A stretch of 64,000 nt of DNA, taken from the NCBI GenBank assembly GCA_037962975.1, contig CM075674.1, positions 87,188,501 through 87,252,500 of the forward strand, in the 5' to 3' direction. The notes beneath the pieces were generated by a model. That model had not been told where the DNA came from, ran no database searches, and was given only the letters and a program-made list of their open reading frames with translations. The DNA is from Clitoria ternatea. Its lineage: Eukaryota > Streptophyta > Magnoliopsida > Fabales > Fabaceae. The position numbers and the translations under genes are program-made. Below, in pieces: positions 46,413-58,412 of this stretch (position 1 is the stretch's first letter; every line of letters starts with the position of its first letter).

Positions 46413-49400
46413 TTTGATAGAACATTTAAAGTTGTGGGCAGCTCGATGGCTTCCCAGTTACAAAGATCTCTGTCTGGTGAGCAAGGGATCACAAAGCTTC
46501 CATCTTCATAGGGATTATCTTCAATAGCAGCTATTTGATCAGGGGGTACTAGACCAGCACTTCGGAAGCTCTGGTAGAGGTCACATAGGGGGACTCTAGC
46601 AATGCGGGGTTCTCGACCCTCTAAACGGGCAATCCTCCTCTCTTTCTTTTCTTCTACTACTCTTCTTCTGTCAGCTGCTGAAGGTTGGTATCCCAAACCA
46701 TACCTGTCTTTATTTTCTGGAAGATGCACCAGTTCCATTCTTCCTTTTAAACTATGCCCCAAGCCTTTCCCAGGTTGATATCCCCCTTGTAACATCATTT
46801 TGGCCATCATCAGGGATGCATTTGGCATATGGGCCTTTATTTCTACACTTCCTTCTCCAACATACGTGGTATTTGTAATCTCCAAAGCTTGAAAGGAAGT
46901 TTCAAGTGCCTCTTCTGCAGCTTCGATGTAGGGGGTAGATAGGGGTTTACTGACCAGAAAATCTTCTTCACCAGAAACGATAATTAGTTTATTATCAATA
47001 ATAAACTTTAGTTTTTGGTGCAAAGTAGAGGGAACCACTCCAGCTGAGTGGATCCAGGGTCGACCCAACAAGCAGCTATAGGCAGGCATAATATCCATCA
47101 CTTGGAAGAGAACCTGAAAAGTACATGGCCCTACTTGAATTGGAAGCTCAATTTCACCTATCACCTCCCTTCTAGTGCCATCGAATGCTCTCACCACCAT
47201 AGAACTTGATTTCATATAGGTTCCATCAAAAGGGAGCTTGGCCAATGTAGATTTTGGCATGACATTTAATGACGACCCATTGTCGACAAGCACCTTCGCC
47301 AATATGTGATCTCGACACTTAACTGAGATGTGGAGGGCTTTATTATGCCCCATTCCCTCCACGGGTATCTCATCATCTGTAAATGATAGATAATTATCAG
47401 CAGCGATATGCCCCACTATTCCTTGAAACTTATCAACGGTGATGTCGTGAGTTACATGAGCCTCATTAAGCACTTTCATCAAAATTTTTCGGTGGGGCTC
47501 AGAATTCAGCAAAAGTGATAAAAGGGAAATCTTTGCAGGGGTATTGTTCAACTGGTCTATCACCTGGTACTCACTCTGGCGAATAAATTTCAAAAACTCT
47601 TGAGCTTCCTCATCAGTCACAGCTCTTTTGATTTCTCCATCAATGTCCCTTTTGACCAGCTTGGCCTTTCCACTACTACCAGCTCCACTCACTGGACTTG
47701 GTTCCTTCCTTAATTCCGGTGGAGAGTAAATTCGACCACTCCGGGTCACCCCTCCTATCCCTGATATGTTTGACAAAAATGGGTCATTCATTTTTGAGCT
47801 TTCAGCTATTACCTCCACATTATATTTCCATGGAACAGCGTGAGAATCTTTGAACGCAAAAGGAGCGGGTGTCTGGATTGTGACAGGCTGATGCGTAGGG
47901 CTTATAGTCATTGAGGGGTTCTTGGTGTAGTAAATTACCAGTGGTTTAGGAATTGACGTTCCTGTTTCCCCATGAACCATGTTCACATCACTGTCATGAC
48001 GCCTATAGACTTGGAAGACATGACTATCCATGAGTCCCTGTAGTACTTTACAAAAATTTTGGTGACTAATAGTCTGCTCCTTATCATTTTCACAGTCCCA
48101 AGGTTTTCTTATTAAACCTCTCCTGAATAATTGGGCATGAATCTCCTTCAATGGTGTCTTGACATCAAAGACATTTGTCACACGCTCCTCCTCTCCTTCC
48201 ACAGCATTAATCTCAGGACCTTGATGGTTAGGCAAGGGATTTGTGGTTACATTTGGCATTCCTTCCTTAAAATTTAACCAATTAGCTTTGATTAAATCTC
48301 GCACTCTATATTTTAAGGCCATACAATTTTCTGTGGAGTGTCCGGGTGCCCCGGCATGATAATCACATCGGGCATTTGGATCATACCCCCTAGGGTAGGG
48401 AGGTTCTAATGGTTTTGTAGGACAAGGGACTGCAAGGGAATATCGAATGAGGTGAGGTAGAAGTTCAGTGTATGTCATAGGAATTGGGTCAAATTGGACC
48501 GGTGTTCGTTCATTATTTGGTCTTCTTTGGTTTTGGTTGGGATTAGGTGGTTGAGGCCATTGTTGCAGAGGATTGTACTGGGTTGGCTGTGGATTCGGTG
48601 CCCTGATGATGGGTGGACGGATGTGGGATTGCGGTGATACGGGATAAGGGATCTGGTTATGGGTAGCGGCTGCCATATGTGGGTATGGAGCATGAGGAAA
48701 GTGATTGGTATGTTGAAAAATGGTAGGGCCGAATGGTCTGGATTGGGCTCTCCTTTGGTCATAAGAGATGGAATTGGTTTCCCCATCTCTCTTTCTCCCC
48801 TCACCTAGTGTTGATCTTTTTGCAGCGGGTGCCCCAAATGGGATTTTGGAAATCTTCCCTGTCCTTAGACCACTCTCTATTCTTTCTCCAATAATTACAA
48901 TATCAGAGAAATTGGATGAAACACTACCGATCATTTTATCATAGAAAGGTGATTGAAGTGTGTCAATAAACATGGCCACTACCTCTCTTTCAGAGAGTGG
49001 AGGATCTACTTGCGCGGCTATCTCACGCCAGCGTTGTGCATACTCCTTGAATGTCTCAATATCCTTCTTTGACATGTTTTGGAGTTGAATTCTATCAGGC
49101 GCCATGTCTAAGTTATACTTGTACTGCTTCAAAAAGGCATCCGCCAGGTCTTTCCAACAGCGAATACGAGTTCGTTCCAAATGAGTGTACCAAGTGAGTG
49201 CAGCCCCAGCTAGGCTGTCTTGAAAGCAATGTATCAGCAACTTGTCATCGGAGGCATGGGAAGCCATCTTTCGGCAGTACATTGTAAGATGATTTCGAGG
49301 GCAAGTCATCCCCCGGTATTTGTCAAAGTCCGGCATTTTGAACTTTGGTGGAATAATGACATCTGGGACTAAACAGAGTTCAGAAGCATTTGTTAAGCCA

Positions 49401-50307
49401 AGGCCTTCCACACCTTCCATAATCCGCAATCGCTCCTCCAGGATCTCTCTATCTTCCCTCTTTGCTGGGACTCTGTGGTTGTGCCATGATTAATAACCGG
49501 ATTTATCATTTGAGTCGCATCTCGCGGGTTGGCAGTGTAAGAATTCATGTATCCATACGGGTAACCGTAGTATGGGTAGAAAGGCATTGTCGAATGAGCT
49601 TGGTTCATCAGGTTAGTGTTTTGTGCCGGACCCTGTGATTGGGCTGTTGCTTGGGTAATGGGAATTAGTTGAGCTATTTGGGCGGTTTGAGTTTGGGTGG
49701 CTTGAGCTAGGATGGTTTGAGTTTGGGTAGTTTGAGCTTGGGTGGTTTGAGCTTGGGTGGTTTGAGGACCTAGGGCTTGGTTGACTGGCGGAATGGTTGT
49801 TTGGGTAGGGTTTGGAGCTTGGAGGTTTGTCCACTGTAGGGTATTGCCATCTTGGGAATTGATTAATAGAGGAGGGAAATATCCTGAAGGTAAGCCGTAT
49901 GGTGGAAAGGGTACAGGGTTACCGTCTGAGCCAATGAAAATGTGTGGTGGCGTATAACCATGAGGCCTAGTGTGGGAATCAGCAGGTTGATTGGGACTCC
50001 CAACATTAATAGTGAGGGGAACTGCCGTTGGATTTACAGCCTGGCCTGACGTTGGACCAAAACCTGGGGGATATGGTGGAGTAGGTGTTTGTTCCTCATT
50101 TCCCGCAGAAGGGCCCCCTTCAGTGATCCCCTTTTCCAAGAGCTTCGTTAGTTCTGCAATTTGTTCCCTTAGCTGATTATTCTCATTCTTGAGGTTCTCA
50201 TTCATTTGTTCTGTTTCAGCCATGAGCTTCCTCTGTAGTCGAGTTCCGTAAGGGTGCGTCCCCGTGCTGCCTTTAGAAAGGAATACAAAATTTAGAAAAA
50301 TGAGCAA
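46412..50307 (-). pseudogene. Ogre gag-protease, body 2 (one frameshift)
   Basis: Same domain order as body 1. An extra CT in the short CTCTCT run near 49442-49448 (body 1 has CTCT) shifts the frame. The first part (50307-49393) ends with a short altered tail, and the second (49429-46409) is open for 1006 codons. That second part covers the gag core, the knuckle-like motif, protease (LVDNGSS) and the G-patch segment. The position where body 1 has its nonsense codon is CAG here. So each body is intact where the other is broken in gag. An additional repeat unit lengthens the glutamine/threonine-rich linker near 49740 relative to body 1. Confidence 0.85.
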
Positions 50308-50519
50308 ATAATAAAATCAAGTAAAATGAGATTATGCGGGAAGCGATGTCGGAACTTGACGAATCCTTCGACCTTTCCTCAGAACGTCACGTTCAAAAGT
50401 ACTAAGTAAAGCACTAAATGGAAATTAACATGAGATAGTTGTGAAGACAAAGGAATCCATCATCTTGAAAAAAGTACATTACTGCCATAAAGTGCTGGGT
50501 TACAAAGCAGGAAAATAAA

Positions 50520-52469
50520 TCAGTCATTCCTAGCTCGGGCGATCATTTCCCTCATTTTACAAATTCGTCCTCTGCAGTAATCTAAGAACGTTGCAATTTC
50601 TCTAGGAGTACTGACAGGGTTGGCAATTCCTTCAGCTTGTTTGAGTAAAAACGGGAGGTCTTCAAGAGCCCCGTTAGCCAGGTATGCCAGTTTAGCGAAA
50701 CGATCCATCCACAAGTGAACAGTTTCATCTTGTTGTGTTAACTCAGCTTCCAAGAGGCGTATGGTCTCTTGACAGTCTTGTTCAATGTTCATGGCGCGTT
50801 GTTGCTCCCCATTTATCTCTTGTTCGCAAGCCTTTACCACTTCATTGAGCTGTTGTTCTAATTTATAGACTTGTGACTGTAGAAGCTCTTTTTGCACCAT
50901 GATACTCCGCTCATTTTCTTTTGATTGTGCCAACATATCCTTCAGAAGATGTTTCTCAGCCAAGATAGTATCACTTTGTTTGCTCTTCATTTTCAGCTAA
51001 GAGTTGGCCGCTCGAAGACATTGGTCTTGTTTTATCATGTAGTCTTCTTCAACCTTCCGTTTTTTTCTAATCTCTTCAATGGCTTGCTTGTTCTCCAAGT
51101 TCTCCCTTTTCTGAAGGGTGTATTCTTGCTGACATCTCAATAAGTCTTCCTCTAACTTCTTGTTCTTGGCAGCTAACTCTTCTATTTTGGTCTTTAGCGC
51201 CTTGGTTGCTTTATCTTCCACAACAAGTGATGGAGCAGGAGTGTTTTCCAGGAGATAAAGGGGACTTCTAAAGGGTAATTTAACAATAGAGACCCTATTC
51301 AAGATCCATTCATGATATTCTTCTCTGACAGCATGGCTCCGGGCCCCTAATTCCTTTCCTTTTCGGTGGACTTTCTTCCATGCATTTGCTATATCCCGAA
51401 TGACAAAGACATAGCTTCCCTTCGAGTAATACAAGATGAAAGGAGTGAGAGACTCTTCATCAGATGGTCCAAGCAAAGGATAAGCTAGCTGACGCTTGGC
51501 TATGATGGGATTATAGTTGATACATCCTTGCGTACCAATAAGGGGAACATTTGGGTAATCTCCACAGTGATGAATGATGGATTCAACTTCTAACCATTGG
51601 GGATACCATCTGACTTTCTCAGCCGTGAGCCCTACAAGGTGATTGGCCCACTCACGCCCATTTTTCACTGCTAGTTGGCATAGTTTTAGATCAGAAACAG
51701 GGCATTCGGCCTTACAGACTTGGTGGAAGACATGAGATGTGAGCCATACATACAAAGCAGGTAAACAACAAATAACTCTTTTTCCACTTTGTGTATGGCA
51801 GAAATCCATAGTACAGTACACATTTGCCAATATAGCTGTGACAGGATTCTCAAGCCTGTGCTTGCGAGCTAGGAATACAGCGATAGCATCATAATCCACA
51901 TAGTTATCAATGTTGGGGAACAAGACAACACCATAGATGGTAATAGCTAGAGTATCCATGAAGGCCTCCCAATCTTCCTTTTCCGCTAGGACCTGCATAT
52001 GTTTCTCAAGGAATTCCCGAGTGAATCCGGGGGTCTGATTTCTATTTAGTTGTACACTCCTTAAAGTTTCGGGATGGATCTTCAGAACACGGGCGATGGA
52101 AGTAACAGTTGCATGATGATCAAGGTGACGGTAAGGTATCTGTCCTTCCAAAGGCATCCCCAAGATTTGTTCGAATTCCTCAATAGATGGGGCCAACTGA
52201 AAGTCTCTAAATGTGAAGCATCTGAGAAGTGGGTCGTAGAACTGTGTTAAGGCAGTGATCGCCTCAGTTTGCACTTCCACTTCTAATAGCTTTAGAATTC
52301 TCCCATACTTTCTTGTAAAAGCCATTTTCTGTGTTAGGTTTAATTTTCTCCCCATTGTTTGTAGACTACCCATGTCAATCCTCTTGGCCTTAACGTGTAA
52401 TATTTTTCTCAATTCGGTTACATTTGTGTCACAACTATCGGATCTCATGTTAATTTCCATATTGCTCAA
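50520..52469 (-). CDS. Ogre ORF1, body 2 (open to a shared TAG at 50997-50999)
   Basis: The first 490 codons (52469-50997) are uninterrupted; after the TAG at 50997-50999 the same frame continues as a 156-codon coiled coil (50990-50520). It differs from body 1 at a few residues only. The N-terminal globular half and C-terminal coiled coil are as in body 1. If the stop is strict the product is 490 residues and lacks the last coiled-coil third. If it is sometimes read through, a product of about 649 residues would result; nothing in the sequence proves either. ORF1 function is unknown; a coiled coil suggests self-association or contact with Gag, as inference only. Confidence 0.7.
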
Positions 52470-53492
52470 AGGTACTCGCTAAGTTCCAAACAGCTTCCTG
52501 CAAGAACAAAGAGAAAAGAAAAAAAATCAGCTACTGTCATGTTTTGTAAACCACTACTTCTTTATTAATTTATTGGAAAACACTTTCACTTTGAGAAGTA
52601 GCGGTCGGCAAAACTCGTGTGAAACTAAAGTCGCGTGGGTCATGGATCTTCCAAACATCGTCAATATCTGCTTGAAGAGAATTTTTGTTTTCATTTTTTG
52701 TTTTGACGATTGGGAAGATTTATAACCCAGGACTCATAAGTACACGAAAAGAGAGGGAGCCGCTTACTTGTTAAAGGATTACTAGTTTTTTTTAAAAAAG
52801 AAAGTGAGTCATTTTTTTTTTTGGAATAAAGTAACCCTTTGAACATGTAAGCAGTTCATCAATTTGGATTTAAAGGGAAAGCGAGAATGAGATAAGGTAT
52901 AATAAAGTCTGCCCTTTTATGCCTTAAGTCAGGTTTTTCTGAAAGTCTTTTCTGGGACCTATAGCTTATCTAACAGTGGACTCCTCACATTGGGTGGCTT
53001 GTACTAGACTTCTAAAAGGTCACTAGAGCCAAGATCCTACTCATGATGTAACCACAACAGTAGGGAATCTACTAGGTGCGTACATCATGAAAGGTCGAAC
53101 TCTAGTTGAGGTTCTTACGATCGCCGGATGGGAAGTACATCCCAAACGACACCGCTACCAACCTCCCCTAACTTAAGCTTCATTTGGGGCCCGGGTATAG
53201 GGCGCCACTCATAAGTGTGTGTAAATGGTGAGTGTAGTGTGTGAAAGGGCATTCAATACCTGTACCTTATCCTATCCTGCACAGAGAACAAACACAAAAC
53301 GATAACACAAAGTCGTCTACCCTAGGGTTCAATAATCACACAGACATTAACAGAACATAAATAACAAAATACATACAAAACAGAAATCACATACAAATGT
53401 TGATAAAATAAAATAAAGGAAAAAGTTAAATAATTAACAGACTATTTAAAAACATGCGCTATCAACTTGATTGACTTGACTCTCTAAATTGT
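52470..53492 (-). other. Ogre leader, body 2
   Basis: Counterpart of the body 1 leader with a handful of base changes and a T-run length difference near 52811. Confidence 0.6.
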
Positions 53493-53509
53493 CCCCAGTG
53501 GAGTCGCCA
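53493..53509 (-). promoter_or_regulatory. Ogre primer-binding site, body 2 (tRNA-Arg type)
   Basis: Same 17 bases as in body 1, two bases from the end of LTR 3. Confidence 0.8.
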
Positions 53510-54051
53510 TCTGTCGCGACCGGGATCGCGGCGGATGGCTGACCCTTAAAAATACAACGGGTTTCAAATCCTTTCGAAAAGAAAAAACAGGGAGTCGCCA
53601 CCAATATTTTTTAGGATAAAAATATCGGGAAAAACCTCTTTTAAAACACTGGTTATGAAAAATGAAATTCTAAGTTTGGGAGTCGAATTACAGGTGAGGA
53701 AGGTATTAGCACCTCACAACTGTCCGTTATAAAACGGTTACCTCAAATTGATAGCGCTTATTTCAAAATAGCCCAGAAATTATTTTTAACTTCTTCCACA
53801 CAAAATGACAAAGCAGACACAAACAGACAAAACAGACTAAACGGTAACAGTGATAAATTTGACCAAACAATGATAGTAAAAAGCTTAACAAAACAATAAT
53901 AAGAAACGACACACAGCGATCGTAAAAAACTTAGCAGAATATCGACAGTAGGAAAGTAAAAAAAATAATAACAATAGGAAATGGCAAACAGAGACAATAA
54001 GAAATTTGACGAAATAACACCAGTAAGAAAAAGTAAAACAAAATGAAAGTA

Positions 54052-54369
54052 AAGGTTAACAGGACGTCGCGTCCAAATTAACCTTGGCTTTGGTATAAAA
54101 CAGGAAAAGGGAAGGATACTAACAAGACGTCGCGTCTAAATTAGTCATCTTTTAATCAAAATACGGGGTTAGAAACGGGAAAGGGATAAACGGGACGTCT
54201 CGTCTCAAGTATCCCGTTCCTTGTGGTGATGGTCTACCGGGAATAAGGGAAAATCAACAAGACGTCACGTCTAAATTGATTTTTTTTTGAAATATTATTA
54301 TTTAATAAATAACAATCGATTGAAAATTTAAAAAGGGTAACAAGACGTCTCGTCTAAATTAACCTCTTT
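54052..54369. repeat. Hairpin array in Ogre LTR 3
   Basis: Same five hairpins. The T-run after the fourth is one base shorter than in the other two LTRs. Confidence 0.8.
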
Positions 54370-55058
54370 TTGATAAAACAAATTTTTTTTAAAATAAAAA
54401 ATAAAAATAAAAATCAAATAGTAAAAATTTATCAAAAACTTGACAAAAAGCACATAGACTTACTAAAGTGAAAAATGGGTAATATTTTTTGGTTGAAGAT
54501 AATGCTGAGTTGTTAAAATTTTAATTAGACACAATTTTAAAATAACAAAAAAAGACATGGATAATCACATTTTGTTAAGCTTTATACAACCCGATTCTTT
54601 CAAAGAATAGCGAATGCCTTAAAAGAAAATTACACTCTAACTATACGGTGAATGAACTATCCGAAAAAAGAAACAGTATACAGACGGCTGATTTCTTGTA
54701 ATAGGATTAATATTCTGAGCAGTAAAATTAAGATCGTAACCACCCTTTAAAAAAATTAAATCTGTACAGAACTAAAATATATACAAACAATTTGAGTAAC
54801 AATATTGAGCAGCAAATAAACAGGAACAATAACATGAACAGAAACAGTAGCAGAGATTAATTAGAGATTCAAGCATACATCACAATATCTTACTGTAAAA
54901 CTGAATTATAATAACGACAAGAGACAGCAGGGAAAAAAAAGTCCAATACAACAGTACTAATCTGATCCTTGTACAAAAATTCAACCTTTTGAAAAATAAA
55001 CACTATTTTCACAAAATATATAAAAAATATTCTTGCTCACTGATTGAGTTCTTGCCCA

Positions 55059-55128
55059 CTGTTGCTGTTGTTGCTGTTGCTGTTGCTGTTACTGCTGCTG
55101 TTGCTGTTGCTACTACTGCTGCTGTTGT

Positions 55129-55162
<34 letters not shown>

Positions 55163-55179
55163 ACTATTGCTGTTACTGC
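55059..55179. repeat. CTG/TTG trinucleotide tract in Ogre LTR 3
   Basis: Identical by eye to the tracts in LTR 1 and LTR 2; no change in unit number. Confidence 0.8.
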
Positions 55180-55418
55180 GAATTTTCACTGTAAAAATTC
55201 AGAAGCACCTTCCAAAACTCAAGAATGTGGAGATAATTTCCTCTCTAGATAATCTTTTTTGAACCACTGAGTTTGCACTGCTCTTTTCTCTTTGCCCTCT
55301 TTGCTCTCTGCTATTTTTCTAATTTTCCTCTTTGACTCTCTCTTCTTGCTGTGTATGTTCTCTTTTTCCTCCTCTCATTTGTGCTCTCCAGCCCCCCTTT
55401 CCTTCAGATCTTGGCTCC

Positions 55419-55427
55419 TTATTTATA
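55419..55427 (-). promoter_or_regulatory. TATA box of Ogre LTR 3 (drives body 2)
   Basis: TATAAATAA on the minus strand in the outer 5' LTR, the likely promoter for body 2. Confidence 0.65.
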
Positions 55428-56820
55428 GCATTTCCATTGCTGGTTTTTGGACATAAAAATTCAGCCCATCTCCCTTGCCATAATGCTTCACGTTAGCTTT
55501 TTTAGAGCAAAAGGGAACATGCTCATTAATCCTTCATGGCTGTGAGAGTGCCTTGCCATGCTATGTCTCTCCTTTTCAATTTTTATGCATATTGTAACAA
55601 AGACTTTACAAAGCCATTCTGCACTTTTAGAAGGCATTCCCGTTGGAAAGCTATTGGCAAAGTCCATTATTTGCTTTGAATAATTTGGCCATGGAATCTT
55701 TTTCATGTGCAGCCGAAATGGAGTCTTGGTTGGCATTCTATTGCATAAATTATTGATCACTTGAAGCCTTGCAAATGTGCTGTCTGTGAGTAGCTTTTTG
55801 TGTGGACAATTATATGCAAAAAAAATTGGCAATGGTACTTCCATGGTTTCAACGTGAAAGGCAAAGTAGATTGTCTTGTTTCCCTTGAATTTTTAGCATA
55901 TGGGACCATGGCAGGTGCAGCTGAATTTGGAGGTTTGCTTGGCACATTTTGTAGCATAAAATAATGTCTTTTGGTGCTTGTTTGACCGTGAGAAAGAGTG
56001 AAGGTTATTTGATGCAAATGTTCTTTTAAAAATTCAACATGTAGGACCAAGTATGGGTCATGGAGAGTATGGCAATTTGGAGTGTTTCTTTTGGATAAAA
56101 ATTCTGCACTTTGGGAGCTTGTTTCTTGATTTAATTTTGACTTGGTCAAAATTGGTAGGCTTAGGTGACAATTTGTTGCAAATTTGAAAGCCTTTGTCAT
56201 GACCACAATTTTGATGGTGGGTTCCATTCTCTTCATCACGAAACTTGCTTGCATATTTAAGGAAAAATTCGTGCCAAATTTGAAAGAGAGTCCAACATGA
56301 AAATTGTAGATCTTTCTCTTAGCTTTAATTTGATATATGGCACAAAAATTTTCATCAAGAAACGAGGGAGATATGACCCATCTATGAAAACTGCTCCAGA
56401 GTGTGACGGAAATGCATTTGCAAGAAAAATAAATTCACTGGGCAAAATGGGTGGAGAATTAGCTTTTGTGACCTTCATTAAGTTTATAGATATCTTTGAT
56501 GCGGAGCCATAGAAAAAAGAACGGAGTCGTTTCAGTATCAAATGAGGGAGATATGAATTTTTTCCTAAAGATGCGTAGAGCAGTCATGAAACTGGGATAG
56601 GTCTATGAAGATTATTAAAACTGTACCAATTGGTAAAGATATAGCCTTCCAGGTCTTCATAAAAGTCATAGACAATTTTGTTACGGAAATTTTGAGACCG
56701 GGTTTGCGCAAATCGAAGGTCGTATGAAGGAGTTATGAATTTCTAAGTGAACCATGCGCAGCAAAGAGTGCCCAAAGGATGGAACTGTACCAATTGGCTG
56801 GACAAAAAGAGGTGTTCACA

Positions 56821-58103
56821 ACACCCACGCGTAGCGTCAGGAGCTACGTGGACACCACTGACAGGTGGTCAAGCACTCAGCCAATGATCCCTCCACTACC
56901 CACAAGTGTCCAAGCTGAATTGGGGGACAAGGCACATCTGTCTGGGCATGATTAATTAAAATAATTATACAATAATGACCACTTCGAGCTGATTAATGGA
57001 GGTTGAGTTAGGGACCTGACGCGTAGCATCAGGCTGGCACGTAGCGTTAGCATCCTTCCTCAGCCCTATAAATAGGGCCATTCTTCACACTTGTAAGCAT
57101 CTCATCTCACATTCTGAGTTCTCTTCTTCTCTTATACACTCGTGTTTGAGTGGTTCTTTTGTGAGTTTGTAGTTCTAGAATAGTTTTCTAGATACTTGAG
57201 AGTGTTGTGTAGTATTGTGATCATTGTATCGTGAAGTTTCCATCGCCTTTGTAATGTCAATCACTGTAAGTGTTGTTTTTACTTTCACCATGTGTAACTA
57301 ATCTGTTTATGTTGGAATTAGTGAACTAGTCTATTGAGTATGATATTGTGAATTTAATCTTTGTATGTTTATGAATCAAGTGCATGTTAGTATTTCAATC
57401 TTTATTAGTATGAACGTCAAACAGGAGAATGATTTTCATGCGTATTGAAGTGTGAATGTCAAATGGGAGAATGATTATTCATGCCTTATTAAAACTTGTT
57501 TTAACAAAAGTAAAAGTTGGAATACCCTTAATATGCCAATTACTAGGGATAGAATTGATGATTATTGTTGCCATAAGGCTAAGACTTAATGCAAATTTTT
57601 ACTGAGAAAGCTCACGAGGGATCGGACTTTACGGTGAATGCTTAGAATTTATATCACGAGGGATCGATTATAATGATTTTAAGCTGCAATGACATGAACT
57701 TGATGATTAAATATGCATGTCTTGAGTTCCTCCATTGTTATTCTAGATTAGGGATCCAAATTCCAACATAATTTATTTAGCTGTGTTTTATCCTCAAGTA
57801 TCTTAGCTATTCTAAATTGTAACTCAACTTTTTAGATGTTATTTTCTTTTTATCACATGAACAAATCAGCTATGCAATCTTGTGAATATTGTATAAATTA
57901 TATATAAATTATTCTTTTGTGAATAGGTTTCGATAAATTTACCATAGTAACTAGAAAATTATTGTAACTATTGGACTTTTAATCCCAGTGGAATGATATC
58001 TAAATTTTGAAAACTACAAACGATTGGTGCACTTGCCAATTAAAAGACCTAACAGTAACACGAAGTTAACAAGTTTTCTACAACATTATATTCGGGTCTA
58101 ACA
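56821..58103 (+). repeat. Athila element B 5' LTR, right piece
   Basis: The LTR resumes right after the Ogre array with the second ACACC (56821-56825) and runs to CTAACA at 58098-58103, seven bases before the primer site. Joined with the left piece, and counting the duplication once, it is about 1.54 kb, a normal Athila size. It contains a TATA box at 57067 and further ACGCGTAGC motifs (56827, 57019, 57039). Confidence 0.7.
57067..57074 (+). promoter_or_regulatory. TATA box of Athila element B LTR
   Basis: TATAAATA in the context CCCTATAAATAGGGCC marks the U3/R border of the LTR, with transcription expected to start near 57100. Confidence 0.65.
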
Positions 58104-58110
58104 AGTTTTC

Positions 58111-58127
58111 TGGCGCCGCTACCGGGG
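58111..58127 (+). promoter_or_regulatory. Primer-binding site of Athila element B (tRNA-Asp type)
   Basis: TGGCGCCGCTACCGGGG differs at two positions from TGGCGCCGTTGCCGGGG, the complement of the 3' end of plant tRNA-Asp used by Athila elements. It sits 7 bases after the LTR end. Confidence 0.75.
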
Positions 58128-58412
58128 ATTGAATTGATTCAGTAAAACAGTAAATTTTTAATTACCGTGGTAAAAATATTTTTTTTAGTGAAAATTTTTA
58201 TTCATTCTTTCATTCATTTTAATATTGTTTTACTAACCTTTCTTTATTTAGTGTGTTTATGCAAACTTGATCTTCTGCAGGAAAGGTGTTCTTTGATCCT
58301 GAGATCGAGAAGTTTGTAAAGAAACTTAAAGCATTAAAATCTAAAAAAAACAAAAACTTCTTCTTCAACTTGATCTTCTTTTAAAAAATCTGAAAATTTT
58401 GAAAATTCTAAT
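58128..58412 (+). other. Leader of Athila element B
   Basis: Non-coding AT-rich sequence between primer site and the gag start. Confidence 0.5.

Larger units (their letters stand above)
18920..56820 (-). mobile_element. Ogre-type (Ty3/gypsy, Tat clade) tandem: LTR-body-LTR-body-LTR
   Basis: Three near-identical LTRs (18920-22229, 36209-39518, 53512-56820) alternate with two near-identical bodies (22230-36208, 39519-53511), all minus strand. The repeat period is about 17.29-17.30 kb. ACACC lies just outside both outer ends (18915-18919 and 56821-56825), so the array has one target duplication. Ogre identity rests on several features: size, an extra ORF upstream of gag, a tRNA-Arg primer site, a G-patch after the protease, a second RNase H before integrase, an intron between protease and RT, and tandem repeats in the 3' untranslated region. 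Only scattered base changes separate the copies, which implies recent formation. A collapsed or duplicated assembly should be excluded with long reads. Confidence 0.9.
53512..56820 (-). repeat. Ogre LTR 3 (outer 5' LTR on the minus strand)
   Basis: 3309 bp, one base shorter than the others because of a T-run near 54281-54289. It shares several bases with LTR 2 against LTR 1. It borders ACACC at 56821-56825 on its right, the second copy of the target duplication. Confidence 0.9.
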
